Shown piece after piece: positions 53,948 to 63,308 of a stretch of DNA of 64,000 nucleotides. The DNA is from Sphingobacterium sp. (lineage in GTDB: Bacteria > Bacteroidota > Bacteroidia > Sphingobacteriales > Sphingobacteriaceae): the NCBI GenBank assembly GCA_031286695.1, contig JAITTY010000002.1, positions 1 through 64,000 of the forward strand, written 5' to 3'. The first letter of the stretch is position 1. Each line of letters begins with the position of its first letter. A program made the translations under genes and the position numbers. A model generated the notes under the pieces. It did not search any database and was not told the DNA's origin. It saw only the letters and a program-made list of their open reading frames with translations.

Positions 53948-54024
53948 TCTATCGTGCACATTGGGATGATCATGAGTCTGTAAAAAGGGGATGATTGCCT
54001 CAGTGGCCTAAAAAATATATTCTG

Positions 54025-55560
54025 ATGAAAAAGAGATTTAATAATTATACATGGGGAATAGTTGCTGTATTGTTATTTGCTACAGCGAGCTGTTCTAAAT
54101 TTGAAGAAATAAATACGGATCCGGAGATGCCTAAGGTGGTGAATTCCTCCATGATTTCTGAGCGAATCATTTTAGGATTGGCCAATCCGTCGTCTCAAAA
54201 ATCGTTTATGCAACCTTATATGTTGACAAAGGAAATTGCATGGACTGAGCTTGCTGAAGGATACCAATATAATAATTTTGGGGAAGAGGAATCGGCATTG
54301 ACGGGATTGAACGATGCGCAGTATATGGTCGATTTTGCAACAACCGAAGGTCTCTCAAAATCTTATGCGGGTGTTATGCATTTGGCAAGGGCGATGCGTT
54401 TTTTTGAGGGGACAATGAAACTGGGGGATATTCCCTATCAAGAAGCATTGCGAGGTGAATCTGATAAGATGTATTTTCCGAAATATGATACCCAAAAAAA
54501 TGTGTTTTTAGGTATTTTGAGTGAGTTGGAAGAAGCTGATAAATTATTTCAAGCTGGTGATAAGTTTACTGGTGACCCAGTTTATGCAGGTAATACGCAG
54601 CAGTGGCGGAAGCTTGTTAATACTTTTGCTTTGAATGTACTTATCCAGTTGAGTAAGAGAACTTCCGACACGGATCTAAAGGTAAAGGAACGCTTCAAAA
54701 AGATTGTTGACTCCGGTGTCTTTTTTAGTTCGAATGCCGATAATTTTCAATTGACACGATCGGACAAAAGCGGACAGACTTACCCTTTCTATAAAGTGAG
54801 CAATAGCTTTGTGATCTATCCGATTGTGTCTTCTGAAATTATCGATCCATTAAAAATCCGAAAAGACAGACGTTTGTTCTATTATGCTGCACCTTCTGCC
54901 TTGCGATTGGCCAATGGAAAGCAGCAGTCTGATTTTGACGCTTATGTGGGTGTTGATGTTTCTTTGTCTTTTGGCGATATCGGTGATATTAAGAAAACAA
55001 CAGATTACTCGAAATTGAATGACCGTTTTACGGAGTTGGTCACTGGAGAGCCTACGCAACAATATTCTTATGCGCAATTGTGTTTTGTATTGGCTGAAGC
55101 AAGTGCCCGTGGTTGGATTGATGCTCCTGCCGTCGAATGGTACAAAAAGGGAATTGAGGCTTCGATGAAATTTACGGCCGATAATACGCCAAATCAGGAT
55201 CAGTTCACGCATAAGATGCCGATGGATGCAAATTACATCAGTGGAGCATTGACTGCATATGGACAAGCTTTTCCGCAAGACGCTGAAAAGCAGATCGCAG
55301 AAATTATAGTACAGAAATATTTGGCCAGTTATCTACAATTGAGTTATACTCCATATTATGATTACCGCCGTACGGGATATCCGACCTGGAAGATTAATGC
55401 AAGTTCAAGTATGAACTCTGATGCGCCGACAAAAATTCCTGTGCGTTGGAAATATAAGGATAGAGAATACAATTACAATTCGGAAAATGTCAAAGAAGCC
55501 GTTCAAAGACAATTTAATGGTATTGATGATCCGAACCAATTGATGTGGCTTTTGAAATAA
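54025..55560 (+). CDS. SusD/RagB-like outer-membrane lipoprotein (SusD-like_2 type)
   Basis: A 511-aa lipoprotein that starts MKKRFNNYTW; the open frame reaches to a TTG at 53995 but the ATG at 54025 gives the lipoprotein signal (lipobox TASC, Cys23). It fits the second SusD group (SusD-like_2): INTDPEMPKVV near the N-terminus, SYAGVMHLARAMRFFEGTMKLGDIPYQEAL, QQWRKLVNTFALNVLIQLSKRT, ATPSAL-type block and a C-terminal YYDYRRTGYPTWKI. This group often binds oligopeptides or non-glycan ligands (general family knowledge). A terminator follows, so it ends the operon of sigma factor, FecR and SusC. Confidence 0.92.
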   Translation: MKKRFNNYTWGIVAVLLFATASCSKFEEINTDPEMPKVVNSSMISERIILGLANPSSQKSFMQPYMLTKEIAWTELAEGYQYNNFGEEESALTGLNDAQYMVDFATTEGLSKSYAGVMHLARAMRFFEGTMKLGDIPYQEALRGESDKMYFPKYDTQKNVFLGILSELEEADKLFQAGDKFTGDPVYAGNTQQWRKLVNTFALNVLIQLSKRTSDTDLKVKERFKKIVDSGVFFSSNADNFQLTRSDKSGQTYPFYKVSNSFVIYPIVSSEIIDPLKIRKDRRLFYYAAPSALRLANGKQQSDFDAYVGVDVSLSFGDIGDIKKTTDYSKLNDRFTELVTGEPTQQYSYAQLCFVLAEASARGWIDAPAVEWYKKGIEASMKFTADNTPNQDQFTHKMPMDANYISGALTAYGQAFPQDAEKQIAEIIVQKYLASYLQLSYTPYYDYRRTGYPTWKINASSSMNSDAPTKIPVRWKYKDREYNYNSENVKEAVQRQFNGIDDPNQLMWLLK

Positions 55561-55571
55561 GCCATTCGAAA

Positions 55572-55615
55572 AAACAATCCCCGTAAATGAAATCAATCGT
55601 TTGCGGGGATTGTTT
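55572..55615 (+). terminator. Intrinsic terminator
   Basis: AAACAATCCCCG (55572-55583) pairs with CGGGGATTGTTT (55604-55615) around a 20-nt loop, followed by GTTAAAAACG. It separates SusD from the phospholipase gene. Confidence 0.82.
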
Positions 55616-55701
55616 GTTAAAAACGTTACATAAAAAACGATGGGGAATGGATATATTCGCTTTAGACCATTGAATTTATAAGAGAGACAACAAATTTATT
55701 T

Positions 55702-58179
55702 ATGGATAGCAGAAGAGATTTTATCAAGAAGGCTTCCTTGTTAGCCGGTGTTTTTGGTTTACAAAGTGCGATGCCTGATGCAATACAGCGGGCATTGGCG
55801 ATTGAACCGATCACAGGGAGTACCTTTTTGGATGCCGAGCATATTGTATTATTAATGCAAGAGAATCGTTCTTTTGATCACAGTTTTGGAACGCTTCGCG
55901 GCGTTCGGGGATTTAGTGATCCACGGGCGATTAAATTGCCTAGTGGCAATCCGGTGTGGTTACAGTCATCGGCTGCGGGTAAGACCTATTCACCATTCAG
56001 GTTGGATATCAAAAACTCGAATGCTGCGTGGACCGGCAATTTACCGCATTCCTGGGAAAACCAGATGGCTGCCCGGAATCAGGGGAAACACGATAACTGG
56101 ATCGAAGCTAAGCGTCCTGGAGGAAAGACCTTGAAAGAGATTCCCCTGACTATGGGATATTATACACGGGAGGATATCCCTTTTTATTATGCATTAGCTG
56201 ATGCCTTTACAATCTGTGATCAGCACTTCTGTTCGTCTATTACGGGTACAACAACTAATAGGCATTTCTTCTGGACAGGGACCTGTGTGCCACAAAAAGG
56301 GGCAAAACCATTGGTACGGAATTCCGATATCTATTTTAACCGTTGGGCACATTGGAAGACTTTTCCTGAACGCCTGGAAGAAGCAGGGATCTCCTGGAAA
56401 GTTTATCAAAATGAAGTTAGCATAGAAAGTGGCTTAGACGGTGAGGATCTGTTGGGTAATTTTACGGACAATAATTTGGAGTGGTTTGCGCAGTATCATA
56501 TTGAATTCAAGAAAAGTCATCTTGATTTTATGCACAAGCGTGTTGGAGAATTGCCGGTAGAGATTCAGAGCCTTGAAAAAGCATTAGCAGATAATAGTAC
56601 CGAAAGCGTACAGAAAACGCAAAATAAGCTTAAGCAGAAACAGGAGCAACTGAATAGCTATAAAAAGCATTTGGCTCGTCTCACGGATCATGCTTTTCAG
56701 CAGCTTCCTAAGGAGCAGCGTGCTTTGCATGAACGCGCTTTTCAAACCAATGAAGGTGACCCTTTCTATCGGGAGACAAGTGTGGTCACACATGAAGGTG
56801 AAAAGATTACCGTTCCCAAGGGGGATGTACTCCACCAATTTAGACATGATGTGAAATCTGGGAAGTTACCTGCTGTGTCGTGGCTGGTTGCACCACAAAG
56901 CTTTTCAGATCATCCGAGTGCACCCATGTATGGCGCTTGGTATGTATCGGAGCTATTGAATATTTTGACAGAAAATCCGGAAATCTGGAAGAAGACTATT
57001 TTTATTCTAAATTATGATGAAAATGATGGGTATTTTGATCATATTCCACCTTTTGTGGCACCTAATCCAGCAGATCAACGTTCTGGAATAACTTCACCGG
57101 AATTAGATTACAGTGGTGAATATGTGAGTTTAGCCCAGGAGCTTGCCGATGGTGAGGAAAAAGATAACGCGACGGAGGGGCCTGTTGGCCTCGGTTACCG
57201 TGTCCCTTTGATTGTGGCGTCGCCTTGGTCAAAAGGAGGCTGGGTCAATTCGGAGATTTGCGACATTACATCGACCATCCAGTTTATGGAACATTTCTTT
57301 GAGAAAAAGCTGGGCAAGCATGTGAAAGAGGAGAATATCAGTTCATGGCGCCGGGCTATTACGGGTGATTTGACATCGATATTTCGGAAAGCCGAAGGAG
57401 CACATGCTGTTGAGTTACCTTTTCTTGATCGGAATCAGCAGATCTATGCTATTGATCGGGCAAAATCGAAACCGCTGCCCAACAATTTTCATGTCTGGTC
57501 GAAAGAGGATGCAGCAAGCTTGCGGTCTAAAGGTCATTCCCATTTATTGGCAAGACAGGAGAAAGGTCAGAAAAATTCTAACGCGTTGGCATATGAGCTT
57601 TATGTTCAAGAGTCATTTGCTAAAGAGACCAACCGAATTCATTTGACATTAGAAGCAGGCAATAAGGTGTTTGGTCGTAAATCGCTCAGCAGCCCTTTTA
57701 ATGTCTATAGTGGACCGAGCTATAAGGAAGGGGTTAAATTCTGGCCATTTGCAGTTGTCGCGGGGCAGGAGCTCCATTTTGATTGGGATCTGGCCGACTT
57801 TAAGGACGGTTATTACGATTTGACCGTGTATGGCCCAAATGGATTTATGCGCGGATTTAGAGGAAATAAGGAACCATTGTCTGTTCGAGCAACTTATGAA
57901 ATCGGGAAGAAGGGCCTGTTGACGGGTAACCTTGTATTGGAAGTTCATAATCGCGGGGAAAAATCATTCCGTGTGCATGTAGAAGATAATGCTTATAGTA
58001 CATGGAAGAAATCTATTGTACTTGCGGCAGGGAAATCCACGAAATGGATTGTGGAATCCCATAAAGTCCATGGTTGGTATGATGTGAGTTTACATCTGGA
58101 GGGAACGAAATTTGTACGCCATTTTGCAGGGCGCGTGGAAACGGGCAATCATTCAAAGACAGATCCACAATTGGGGTAA
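55702..58179 (+). CDS. Phosphocholine-specific phospholipase C (Tat-exported)
   Basis: The 825-aa product has a twin-arginine signal (SRRDFIKK near residue 3, then SLLAGVFGLQSA), so it is exported folded. The catalytic alpha/beta phosphoesterase domain (about 40-590) has VLLMQENRSFDH, PHSWENQ, CDQHFCSSITGTTTNRHFFWTG, NYDENDGYFDHIPP and LGYRVPLIVASPWSKGGW, the pattern of bacterial non-haemolytic/haemolytic PLC. Two C-terminal DUF756-type beta domains (about 620-800) complete the family architecture. It releases phosphocholine from phosphatidylcholine or sphingomyelin. A terminator lies upstream, so it has its own promoter, though sitting directly after the SusCD signalling operon. Confidence 0.93.
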   Translation: MDSRRDFIKKASLLAGVFGLQSAMPDAIQRALAIEPITGSTFLDAEHIVLLMQENRSFDHSFGTLRGVRGFSDPRAIKLPSGNPVWLQSSAAGKTYSPFRLDIKNSNAAWTGNLPHSWENQMAARNQGKHDNWIEAKRPGGKTLKEIPLTMGYYTREDIPFYYALADAFTICDQHFCSSITGTTTNRHFFWTGTCVPQKGAKPLVRNSDIYFNRWAHWKTFPERLEEAGISWKVYQNEVSIESGLDGEDLLGNFTDNNLEWFAQYHIEFKKSHLDFMHKRVGELPVEIQSLEKALADNSTESVQKTQNKLKQKQEQLNSYKKHLARLTDHAFQQLPKEQRALHERAFQTNEGDPFYRETSVVTHEGEKITVPKGDVLHQFRHDVKSGKLPAVSWLVAPQSFSDHPSAPMYGAWYVSELLNILTENPEIWKKTIFILNYDENDGYFDHIPPFVAPNPADQRSGITSPELDYSGEYVSLAQELADGEEKDNATEGPVGLGYRVPLIVASPWSKGGWVNSEICDITSTIQFMEHFFEKKLGKHVKEENISSWRRAITGDLTSIFRKAEGAHAVELPFLDRNQQIYAIDRAKSKPLPNNFHVWSKEDAASLRSKGHSHLLARQEKGQKNSNALAYELYVQESFAKETNRIHLTLEAGNKVFGRKSLSSPFNVYSGPSYKEGVKFWPFAVVAGQELHFDWDLADFKDGYYDLTVYGPNGFMRGFRGNKEPLSVRATYEIGKKGLLTGNLVLEVHNRGEKSFRVHVEDNAYSTWKKSIVLAAGKSTKWIVESHKVHGWYDVSLHLEGTKFVRHFAGRVETGNHSKTDPQLG

Positions 58180-58228
58180 CAAGCTAAACGGTTGATTGAT
58201 AATAGGCAGCTTTTCGGGGTACTTGTTT

Positions 58229-58277
58229 ATATAACTGAAAGGGCTATCCAATTTTTGGATAGCCCTTTCAGTTATAT
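58229..58277. terminator. Bidirectional intrinsic terminator
   Basis: A 23-bp perfect stem centred on ATAACTGAAAGGGCTATCCAA (58231-58251) and its complement (58255-58275) with a 3-nt loop. It lies between the convergent phospholipase and TlpA-like genes. Confidence 0.88.
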
Positions 58278-58299
58278 GTAGATGTATGGTTGGATTTTC

Positions 58300-59643
58300 T
58301 TATTTTTTTACCCATTCTTCGAGTAGTGCTTTTAATTTAGGGTCGCTGGGTCTCGGACTATCGGCGGAGATCAAGTTGCCAGATTTGTCAATGAGGATGT
58401 AACGTGGAATCCCGTCAACTATATAAGCATTCACCAATTCATTTTCAACACCAGCGTGGAGTTGTATTCCTTTAAGTTTTTTATCCTTTACATAGGCATC
58501 CCATTTGGGTTTGTCTTTATCAATAGATACCCCGACGAAGGAGACAGGTTTGCCTTTAAACTCTTCATTCAATTTTTCCCAATGCGGTTCTTCCGCACGG
58601 CATGGACCACACCAAGTTGCCCACATATCGATTAAAACTACGTTACCTTTCAGGTCGGCAAGACTTACCTTTTTGTCCGTTATATCTGGGAATGAAAATT
58701 GAAAAGCCGGTACTCCAGTTTTTGTTTCAACCAATCTTGCTTCAACAGCTTTTGCGCGTTCGATTTGTTCTGGTAAGGTGAAATATTGTTTATAGCGGTC
58801 ATTCATTTCCTGAAAGCCAGCATAGGAACGACTTCCTTCAAGTCTTGGTAGGATATATTGGGCTTTCAGGACATTCGGTCCAATCGCAGTAACCTGTTCG
58901 TCAAATGAAGGCCTTTTAGCTAGATCGACTTTATAAAAGACCAGATTGTTTAGAAAGCGATCACCATAAGGAAACTTAAGCAATTCGGTCGTTAAGAAAC
59001 GATCTGGTTTGAACTGTACGTAGTAATCGCTCATTTCTTCTTTACTAGCATGTGCGCTACGTGGCATGTAAAGGTAGGTCATCGCATAATATGCAAAATC
59101 ATTATCTACGATTTCGGGGAAGAATTTATCAAATTTAGCATTTCCAGTTTTGACGTTTTTTTTGATGTCAGTCAGCTTGGAGTTGAATTCTTCCACTTCA
59201 GGAAAAAAGTCTACATAAGTACTTGTACTACCTAGCGTAAGGGCTTTATCGTGCATATTTTTCGATGCAATATCCCAATGATATAGTGTTTCATTTTCGC
59301 TGCTGTTTTTGCCTGTAAGCTCGTAGCCATCTTGGTCAAGGGATAGGTTTAAGTCTTCATTTCCCTTGAAATAAAACCGGTACAACCCCTGTTGACTCTG
59401 TGGATTTCCGCTACCAAGAGCATACAGCCCTTCATATTCGGGGGTGAAACGAAATGCGAAGCGTCCCTTTTCATCAACGGATGATGTCGCAATTTCGGAT
59501 AATCTTCCATTCAGGACTTTGTATAATCCTACTTTTTTTAGGCCTGGTGCATGCGTAATACCATTGATATTGCTTGGGCTTTGGGCCCAGGTACATAACG
59601 AAGCAATGCTTGTAAGGATTACTAGTGTTGTTTTTTTTATCAT
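58300..59643 (-). CDS. TlpA-like thiol:disulfide oxidoreductase with N-terminal beta domain
   Basis: A 447-aa exported protein; signal peptide cleaved near TWA-Q (20). The N-terminal part (about 25-110) is a beta-sandwich like DUF4369, followed by a helical linker, and a C-terminal thioredoxin fold (about 310-447) with the redox motif CGPC (Cys345, Cys348) in WATWCGPCRAEEP. Family members reduce or oxidise thiols in the periplasm. It ends a minus-strand operon and starts 6 nt after an aspartic protease gene, with which it is probably co-translated. In Bacteroidota such long TlpA proteins are often next to SusD/protease genes, role unclear. Confidence 0.88.
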   Translation of the reverse strand: MIKKTTLVILTSIASLCTWAQSPSNINGITHAPGLKKVGLYKVLNGRLSEIATSSVDEKGRFAFRFTPEYEGLYALGSGNPQSQQGLYRFYFKGNEDLNLSLDQDGYELTGKNSSENETLYHWDIASKNMHDKALTLGSTSTYVDFFPEVEEFNSKLTDIKKNVKTGNAKFDKFFPEIVDNDFAYYAMTYLYMPRSAHASKEEMSDYYVQFKPDRFLTTELLKFPYGDRFLNNLVFYKVDLAKRPSFDEQVTAIGPNVLKAQYILPRLEGSRSYAGFQEMNDRYKQYFTLPEQIERAKAVEARLVETKTGVPAFQFSFPDITDKKVSLADLKGNVVLIDMWATWCGPCRAEEPHWEKLNEEFKGKPVSFVGVSIDKDKPKWDAYVKDKKLKGIQLHAGVENELVNAYIVDGIPRYILIDKSGNLISADSPRPSDPKLKALLEEWVKK

Positions 59644-59649
59644 TATGAT

Positions 59650-60855
59650 TTATTCTAAAGTAATGGTTTTGTTATTGTCGAGCTGGATCGTTATTGTTTC
59701 GCTTTGGACTTTCAATAGTAAATCTGTAATCAGTTTGGGGTCCTTTTGTAGTTGTTTATCCGAATAATTCGCTATTCCTGCAACGCGTTTTCCTGAGGCA
59801 AGTTCGTTAATCTGCTCAGCACCGATGTTACTGATTATATTTAGGTATCCCTGATTGTCCCAGCCAAATTGATACTTCTTCAAAGTAAAATCTTGCGGAT
59901 AGGTATGGAGTCTATTCGGGCTGAGATAAATCTGATTGGCAGCGGTGTTGATGGTTATATTGTATCTGCTCAGCAGACGTACACCAATGGAACCGTCCGC
60001 TCCGGGATTCCAGTTTTCATTATCACCACTACCTCCGATGAGTGTTACCGGTAATTTCTCTACCGCTTGTAGGGAAGGAATCGTAAACTGATAGCTCTTA
60101 CCATAAAAGGTGGGCGAGGTAGTTCCCATACTTACTGTTGCTGCTTGAAACTCCGGTTTGAACCCACTGACGAGGAGCCTATTCTGGCGTACGAAAGGTC
60201 TAAAGCATATGAGATCGTAGGACGCACCCGTGTCAAAAACAAACTGGCCGGCATAGCTTTTCCCTTTTACAATTTCTAGTTGACCGGGCAAAAGCATTAC
60301 TCCTGAGGATAGGTCGATGGGTATAGCTGTAGTTTGGACAGGTGGCTGAAACTCTTCAAATTTGCTCAGGACAATTTGACTATTATCGTAGTCGATATAT
60401 GTTAAGTAACGGCGAAGTAAGGTGTTGCCAATGATTCCATCGCAGTGATCGCGCCCCAAGTTTGGGAATATGGCGATTCCCATATTATCCAATTGCAGAT
60501 CGCCCAATTGAACTTTGTTGCCGTCTGATATTTTAATTTTTGTGTTTCCGCCCACAACGGAGGCATTGTTTTCGCGTGTTATTTTTAGGCTAATTTCGTC
60601 TGCTAATGATTGACTGAGGGCCATTCCATCAGCTCCGGTATCAAAGAGTAATCGTAATGGTCTTTTAAAGTCATTGATTTTGACGGTCAATATGATAGAG
60701 CCATTTTGATTCTCGAAAGGGATGATAGTTTTGGACAGCTGTGTCACTTCCTCATGTTTATTAATGACCTCTTTTTTAGTAAATGCGGCAATAGTCTCTG
60801 TTGTTAACGTAAATGCGATTAGAGGGCAAAACGCTTTTAAATATTTTTTAAACAT
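59650..60855 (-). CDS. Exported bilobed aspartic protease-like protein (clan AA)
   Basis: A 401-aa product. The open frame begins at a TTG (60903), but the ATG at 60855 opens a signal peptide (MFKKYLKAFCPLIAFTL...). Two DTG motifs are present, Asp72 in LLFDTGADGMA and Asp208 in FVFDTGASYDL, about 136 residues apart, like a fused retropepsin pair; each is followed by a hydrophobic strand typical of the fold. DGIIGNTLLRRY and GSIGVRLLSRYNI supply the two matching C-terminal psi-loops. The C-terminal ~80 residues may be a PDZ-like domain. It should be a periplasmic or surface peptidase. It lies between a PKD-like lipoprotein gene and tlpA-like gene. Confidence 0.82.
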   Translation of the reverse strand: MFKKYLKAFCPLIAFTLTTETIAAFTKKEVINKHEEVTQLSKTIIPFENQNGSIILTVKINDFKRPLRLLFDTGADGMALSQSLADEISLKITRENNASVVGGNTKIKISDGNKVQLGDLQLDNMGIAIFPNLGRDHCDGIIGNTLLRRYLTYIDYDNSQIVLSKFEEFQPPVQTTAIPIDLSSGVMLLPGQLEIVKGKSYAGQFVFDTGASYDLICFRPFVRQNRLLVSGFKPEFQAATVSMGTTSPTFYGKSYQFTIPSLQAVEKLPVTLIGGSGDNENWNPGADGSIGVRLLSRYNITINTAANQIYLSPNRLHTYPQDFTLKKYQFGWDNQGYLNIISNIGAEQINELASGKRVAGIANYSDKQLQKDPKLITDLLLKVQSETITIQLDNNKTITLE

Positions 60856-60955
60856 GATATTAGCATGGTATAATTCATCGATTGAACGGAAGAAAGAGTA
60901 CAATTGAGCTACTTTCTTCCGTTCATAAAAACATTCTTGTTAAGATCTCAGGGGG

Positions 60956-62479
60956 TTACTCTCGATAAGAAACATCGACAATTTTGCCAAATCCTACGTA
61001 TGAGCTGGTGAGTTTCGGTGTTCCATTTAATGGAATATTATATAATTCCATTTTACCTGAAGTATTTGGTTGTGATGGATCATACGAACAGAGAATTAAG
61101 TTTTCAAAAAGATCATCATAACGTTGTTGCCACCATCCTGCGGATTTTTGATATTTTAAACGCGATATTGTTCGGTTCCCTAAATCTAGAATTACTTTAT
61201 TCACTTTATTAAAAGGATCATATTGATATAACTTATTCCCGATTGAATATAATAGATATCCATAATTTGGATCAATAGCGTATTGATCTGCTTTATCAAT
61301 TGGGATTGAACTATCCAGCTGATCGTCTCCCAATAAAACGAATTCGGTATCATTTGCAGTGAAACGTAAGAGATTAATTTTACCTGTTGTCGGGTTTTTT
61401 ACTAATGCATAAAACTGTTCTGTTGCAATAGGGGCAAAGTCTAAATAAAGAAGATCTTTTCCGATGGCCTCCGGTTTAAAGATATCGGGCTGAGATGAGC
61501 TTGGGATAATTAGAGCCTGGTTTGAACCTCTGTGAATTAGGAAACGCTGATTTTGTATATCGAATACGACGATATAATTTTCCCACCAAGCCGATTTGGT
61601 ATCAGCAATGTAAGGGGATATTTTGATGGTACCACCTGTATTCAAACGATTTAATGTTGGTCCCCACATGGTCATAGTGGTTATATTCTCATAATTTAAT
61701 ATGCCATCACTGTCTAAAAGATAAGTCTGTCCGATGGTGCTGCTAAATTTAAGAGCATGGAAATCATTGCCAGTGGGTCTCATCACTTCATTTTTTAGAT
61801 CTTGAAAGATGTCCCATGTATATTTTTGATTGTTAAAGCTATAGGTATGCTGGTCTGTTCCTATATAAATACGTGCAATTGATTGAAAATTACTTATATC
61901 TCTGGTATCCGTATATTGTACCAATAATGGTCTCCCTACTACCTTTAAATTACTCATGGTAGAGATGATATCAGTGTAAGGGATATACTTTTTGGAAGAT
62001 TGGTTATAAGCCAACATGTCCAGTCGTGCGGTATTATTAATCTCATTGAGTACTAGCCAGCCATCTGCAATCTCAGATGTTACCTGTAAACTGGCTTTAA
62101 ATTCTGAAAAATAGCCGGTTTCTTTATCAGTAACGCGATAATAGAGTGCATATCGAGAGGGCACCAAGGGAAGAACGATGTCGAGTTTTGCATCGTGCCC
62201 TAAAACAGTCTTAGATTTTGAGTTGTCCAGCATATTGGAGTCTACAGAAAACCATTCGAAATTATAGCCCTCTGTTTGGAAAGCTTGCCCATTCGACATA
62301 TTGAGCTTGGGTGAGATCGTCAATTTCTTGCCTGTGTAACCGATATATTGGGGAGTCATTTCAGTAATGACCACTTTATTCAATGTTGAATAGTTATAAT
62401 TGCCTAGATCTTTTTTACATGCGCTGAGAATCAGCATGAAAGAGGTAAAGCAAGCAAAATAATATATTGTGTTTTTCAT
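60956..62479 (-). CDS. PKD-like family lipoprotein
   Basis: A 507-aa lipoprotein. The open frame extends into the next gene, but the ATG at 62479 gives the signal MKNTIYYFACFTSFMLILSAC (Cys21) followed by KKD and an 11-nt gap. An N-terminal PKD/Ig-like domain (about 35-130; GYTGKKLTISPKL, NFEWFSV) is followed by a ~350-residue beta-rich region of repeated short blocks (DGWLVLNEINNTARLD, YQYDPFNKVNKVILDLGNR) suggesting a propeller. It fits the PKD-like family found after SusD and DUF4843 in Bacteroidota operons. Function is unknown; probably ligand binding at the surface. Confidence 0.78.
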   Translation of the reverse strand: MKNTIYYFACFTSFMLILSACKKDLGNYNYSTLNKVVITEMTPQYIGYTGKKLTISPKLNMSNGQAFQTEGYNFEWFSVDSNMLDNSKSKTVLGHDAKLDIVLPLVPSRYALYYRVTDKETGYFSEFKASLQVTSEIADGWLVLNEINNTARLDMLAYNQSSKKYIPYTDIISTMSNLKVVGRPLLVQYTDTRDISNFQSIARIYIGTDQHTYSFNNQKYTWDIFQDLKNEVMRPTGNDFHALKFSSTIGQTYLLDSDGILNYENITTMTMWGPTLNRLNTGGTIKISPYIADTKSAWWENYIVVFDIQNQRFLIHRGSNQALIIPSSSQPDIFKPEAIGKDLLYLDFAPIATEQFYALVKNPTTGKINLLRFTANDTEFVLLGDDQLDSSIPIDKADQYAIDPNYGYLLYSIGNKLYQYDPFNKVNKVILDLGNRTISRLKYQKSAGWWQQRYDDLFENLILCSYDPSQPNTSGKMELYNIPLNGTPKLTSSYVGFGKIVDVSYRE

Positions 62480-62490
62480 CTCGAATTCAA

Positions 62491-63300
62491 TTATTGTAAA
62501 TATTCGCCCATTTTCATCGGAGTTCCATCGTCTTCTAGAACAGGTGTTCCGTTCACCTCCATTTGATCTAAATAAGATTTCATGCTTGATCCCCATGCTA
62601 TGATCAACAAGGGGGATGGTTGATAATTTTCGGCGGTGACAATGTTGATATCCCAGTTAAAACGGCCAGTCATAATCTGGAATTTTTTTGCGCTAAAATT
62701 GCCAAGAAACCCCATAAATGAACTTGCCATCGGATTTTTTTTGGGATCCCAGAACCAAGGTGTACTAGCGATATCATCTACTCTCAGTAGGTGTTTTGTG
62801 AAATTATGTAATCTTTCATTGGCACCTGACCCTGTGAGCTGATCAAGCATATTGATCTTGAAATGTTCATTTGAAGTAAGTTGCAACTGTAGTTCAAGTT
62901 TCTTCTTTTTCAATTCGGGATTCCGCAGCAGCCTTAGCCTAATGGTGTCACTTACTTGACCTGGCTTGATTGAGAAACTCTTATTCAACAATAAATAATG
63001 TACCCCTTCTTTCAGTGTGCTCGTATTGGCAAATGTGATACTGTATGGTCTATCGTAGTTTTTGATTCCACCTGTTACTAGGACCGGAATATTATACAAG
63101 CTATCCCGGATTAGATCTGATACGTAGCCAAATGAGAAATCACCGGTATCACGAGGAGTATAGGGGTCACTTTTATTGATTTGTATTCCTTCAAAGACAA
63201 TGGAGTCTTCTGCATTATAATGCGCCAGTTCTTCTTGTTTACAGGAAGCTGCAAAAGTCAAGATAGAAAGTAAGGCGAATACGATTTGTTTAGATTTCAT
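62491..63300 (-). CDS. DUF4843-family lipoprotein
   Basis: A 269-aa lipoprotein with signal ending AASC-KQE (Cys20). DUF4843 pattern: YNAEDSIVFEGI after the signal, GDFSFGYVSDLIRDSLYNIPVLVTGGIKNYDRPYSI, then TLKEGVHYLLL and IKPGQVSDTIRLRLLRNPELKKKKLELQLQL, and a C-terminal alpha/beta part with PWFWDPKKNP. The family is known only as a lipoprotein encoded next to SusD; role unknown. It lies 8 nt after SusD and 11 nt before the PKD-like gene. Confidence 0.82.
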   Translation of the reverse strand: MKSKQIVFALLSILTFAASCKQEELAHYNAEDSIVFEGIQINKSDPYTPRDTGDFSFGYVSDLIRDSLYNIPVLVTGGIKNYDRPYSITFANTSTLKEGVHYLLLNKSFSIKPGQVSDTIRLRLLRNPELKKKKLELQLQLTSNEHFKINMLDQLTGSGANERLHNFTKHLLRVDDIASTPWFWDPKKNPMASSFMGFLGNFSAKKFQIMTGRFNWDINIVTAENYQPSPLLIIAWGSSMKSYLDQMEVNGTPVLEDDGTPMKMGEYLQ

Positions 63301-63308
63301 AGGTCAAA

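Noticed and set aside
55594..55603. CAATCGTTTG resembling the tandem operator
   Set aside because: It is in the loop and inner arm of the terminator after SusD, with no second site 21 bp away and no promoter at the right distance.
55561..55701. Phospholipase C as part of the sigma/FecR/SusCD transcript
   Set aside because: A GC-rich 12-bp hairpin terminator lies between them; co-regulation is possible but co-transcription is unlikely.
60856..60903. TTG start of the aspartic protease frame
   Set aside because: The ATG at 60855 opens directly on a signal peptide; the upstream extension has no support.
62480..62596. N-terminal extension of the PKD-like protein into the DUF4843 gene
   Set aside because: It would overlap the neighbour by over 100 bases and hide a clean lipoprotein signal.
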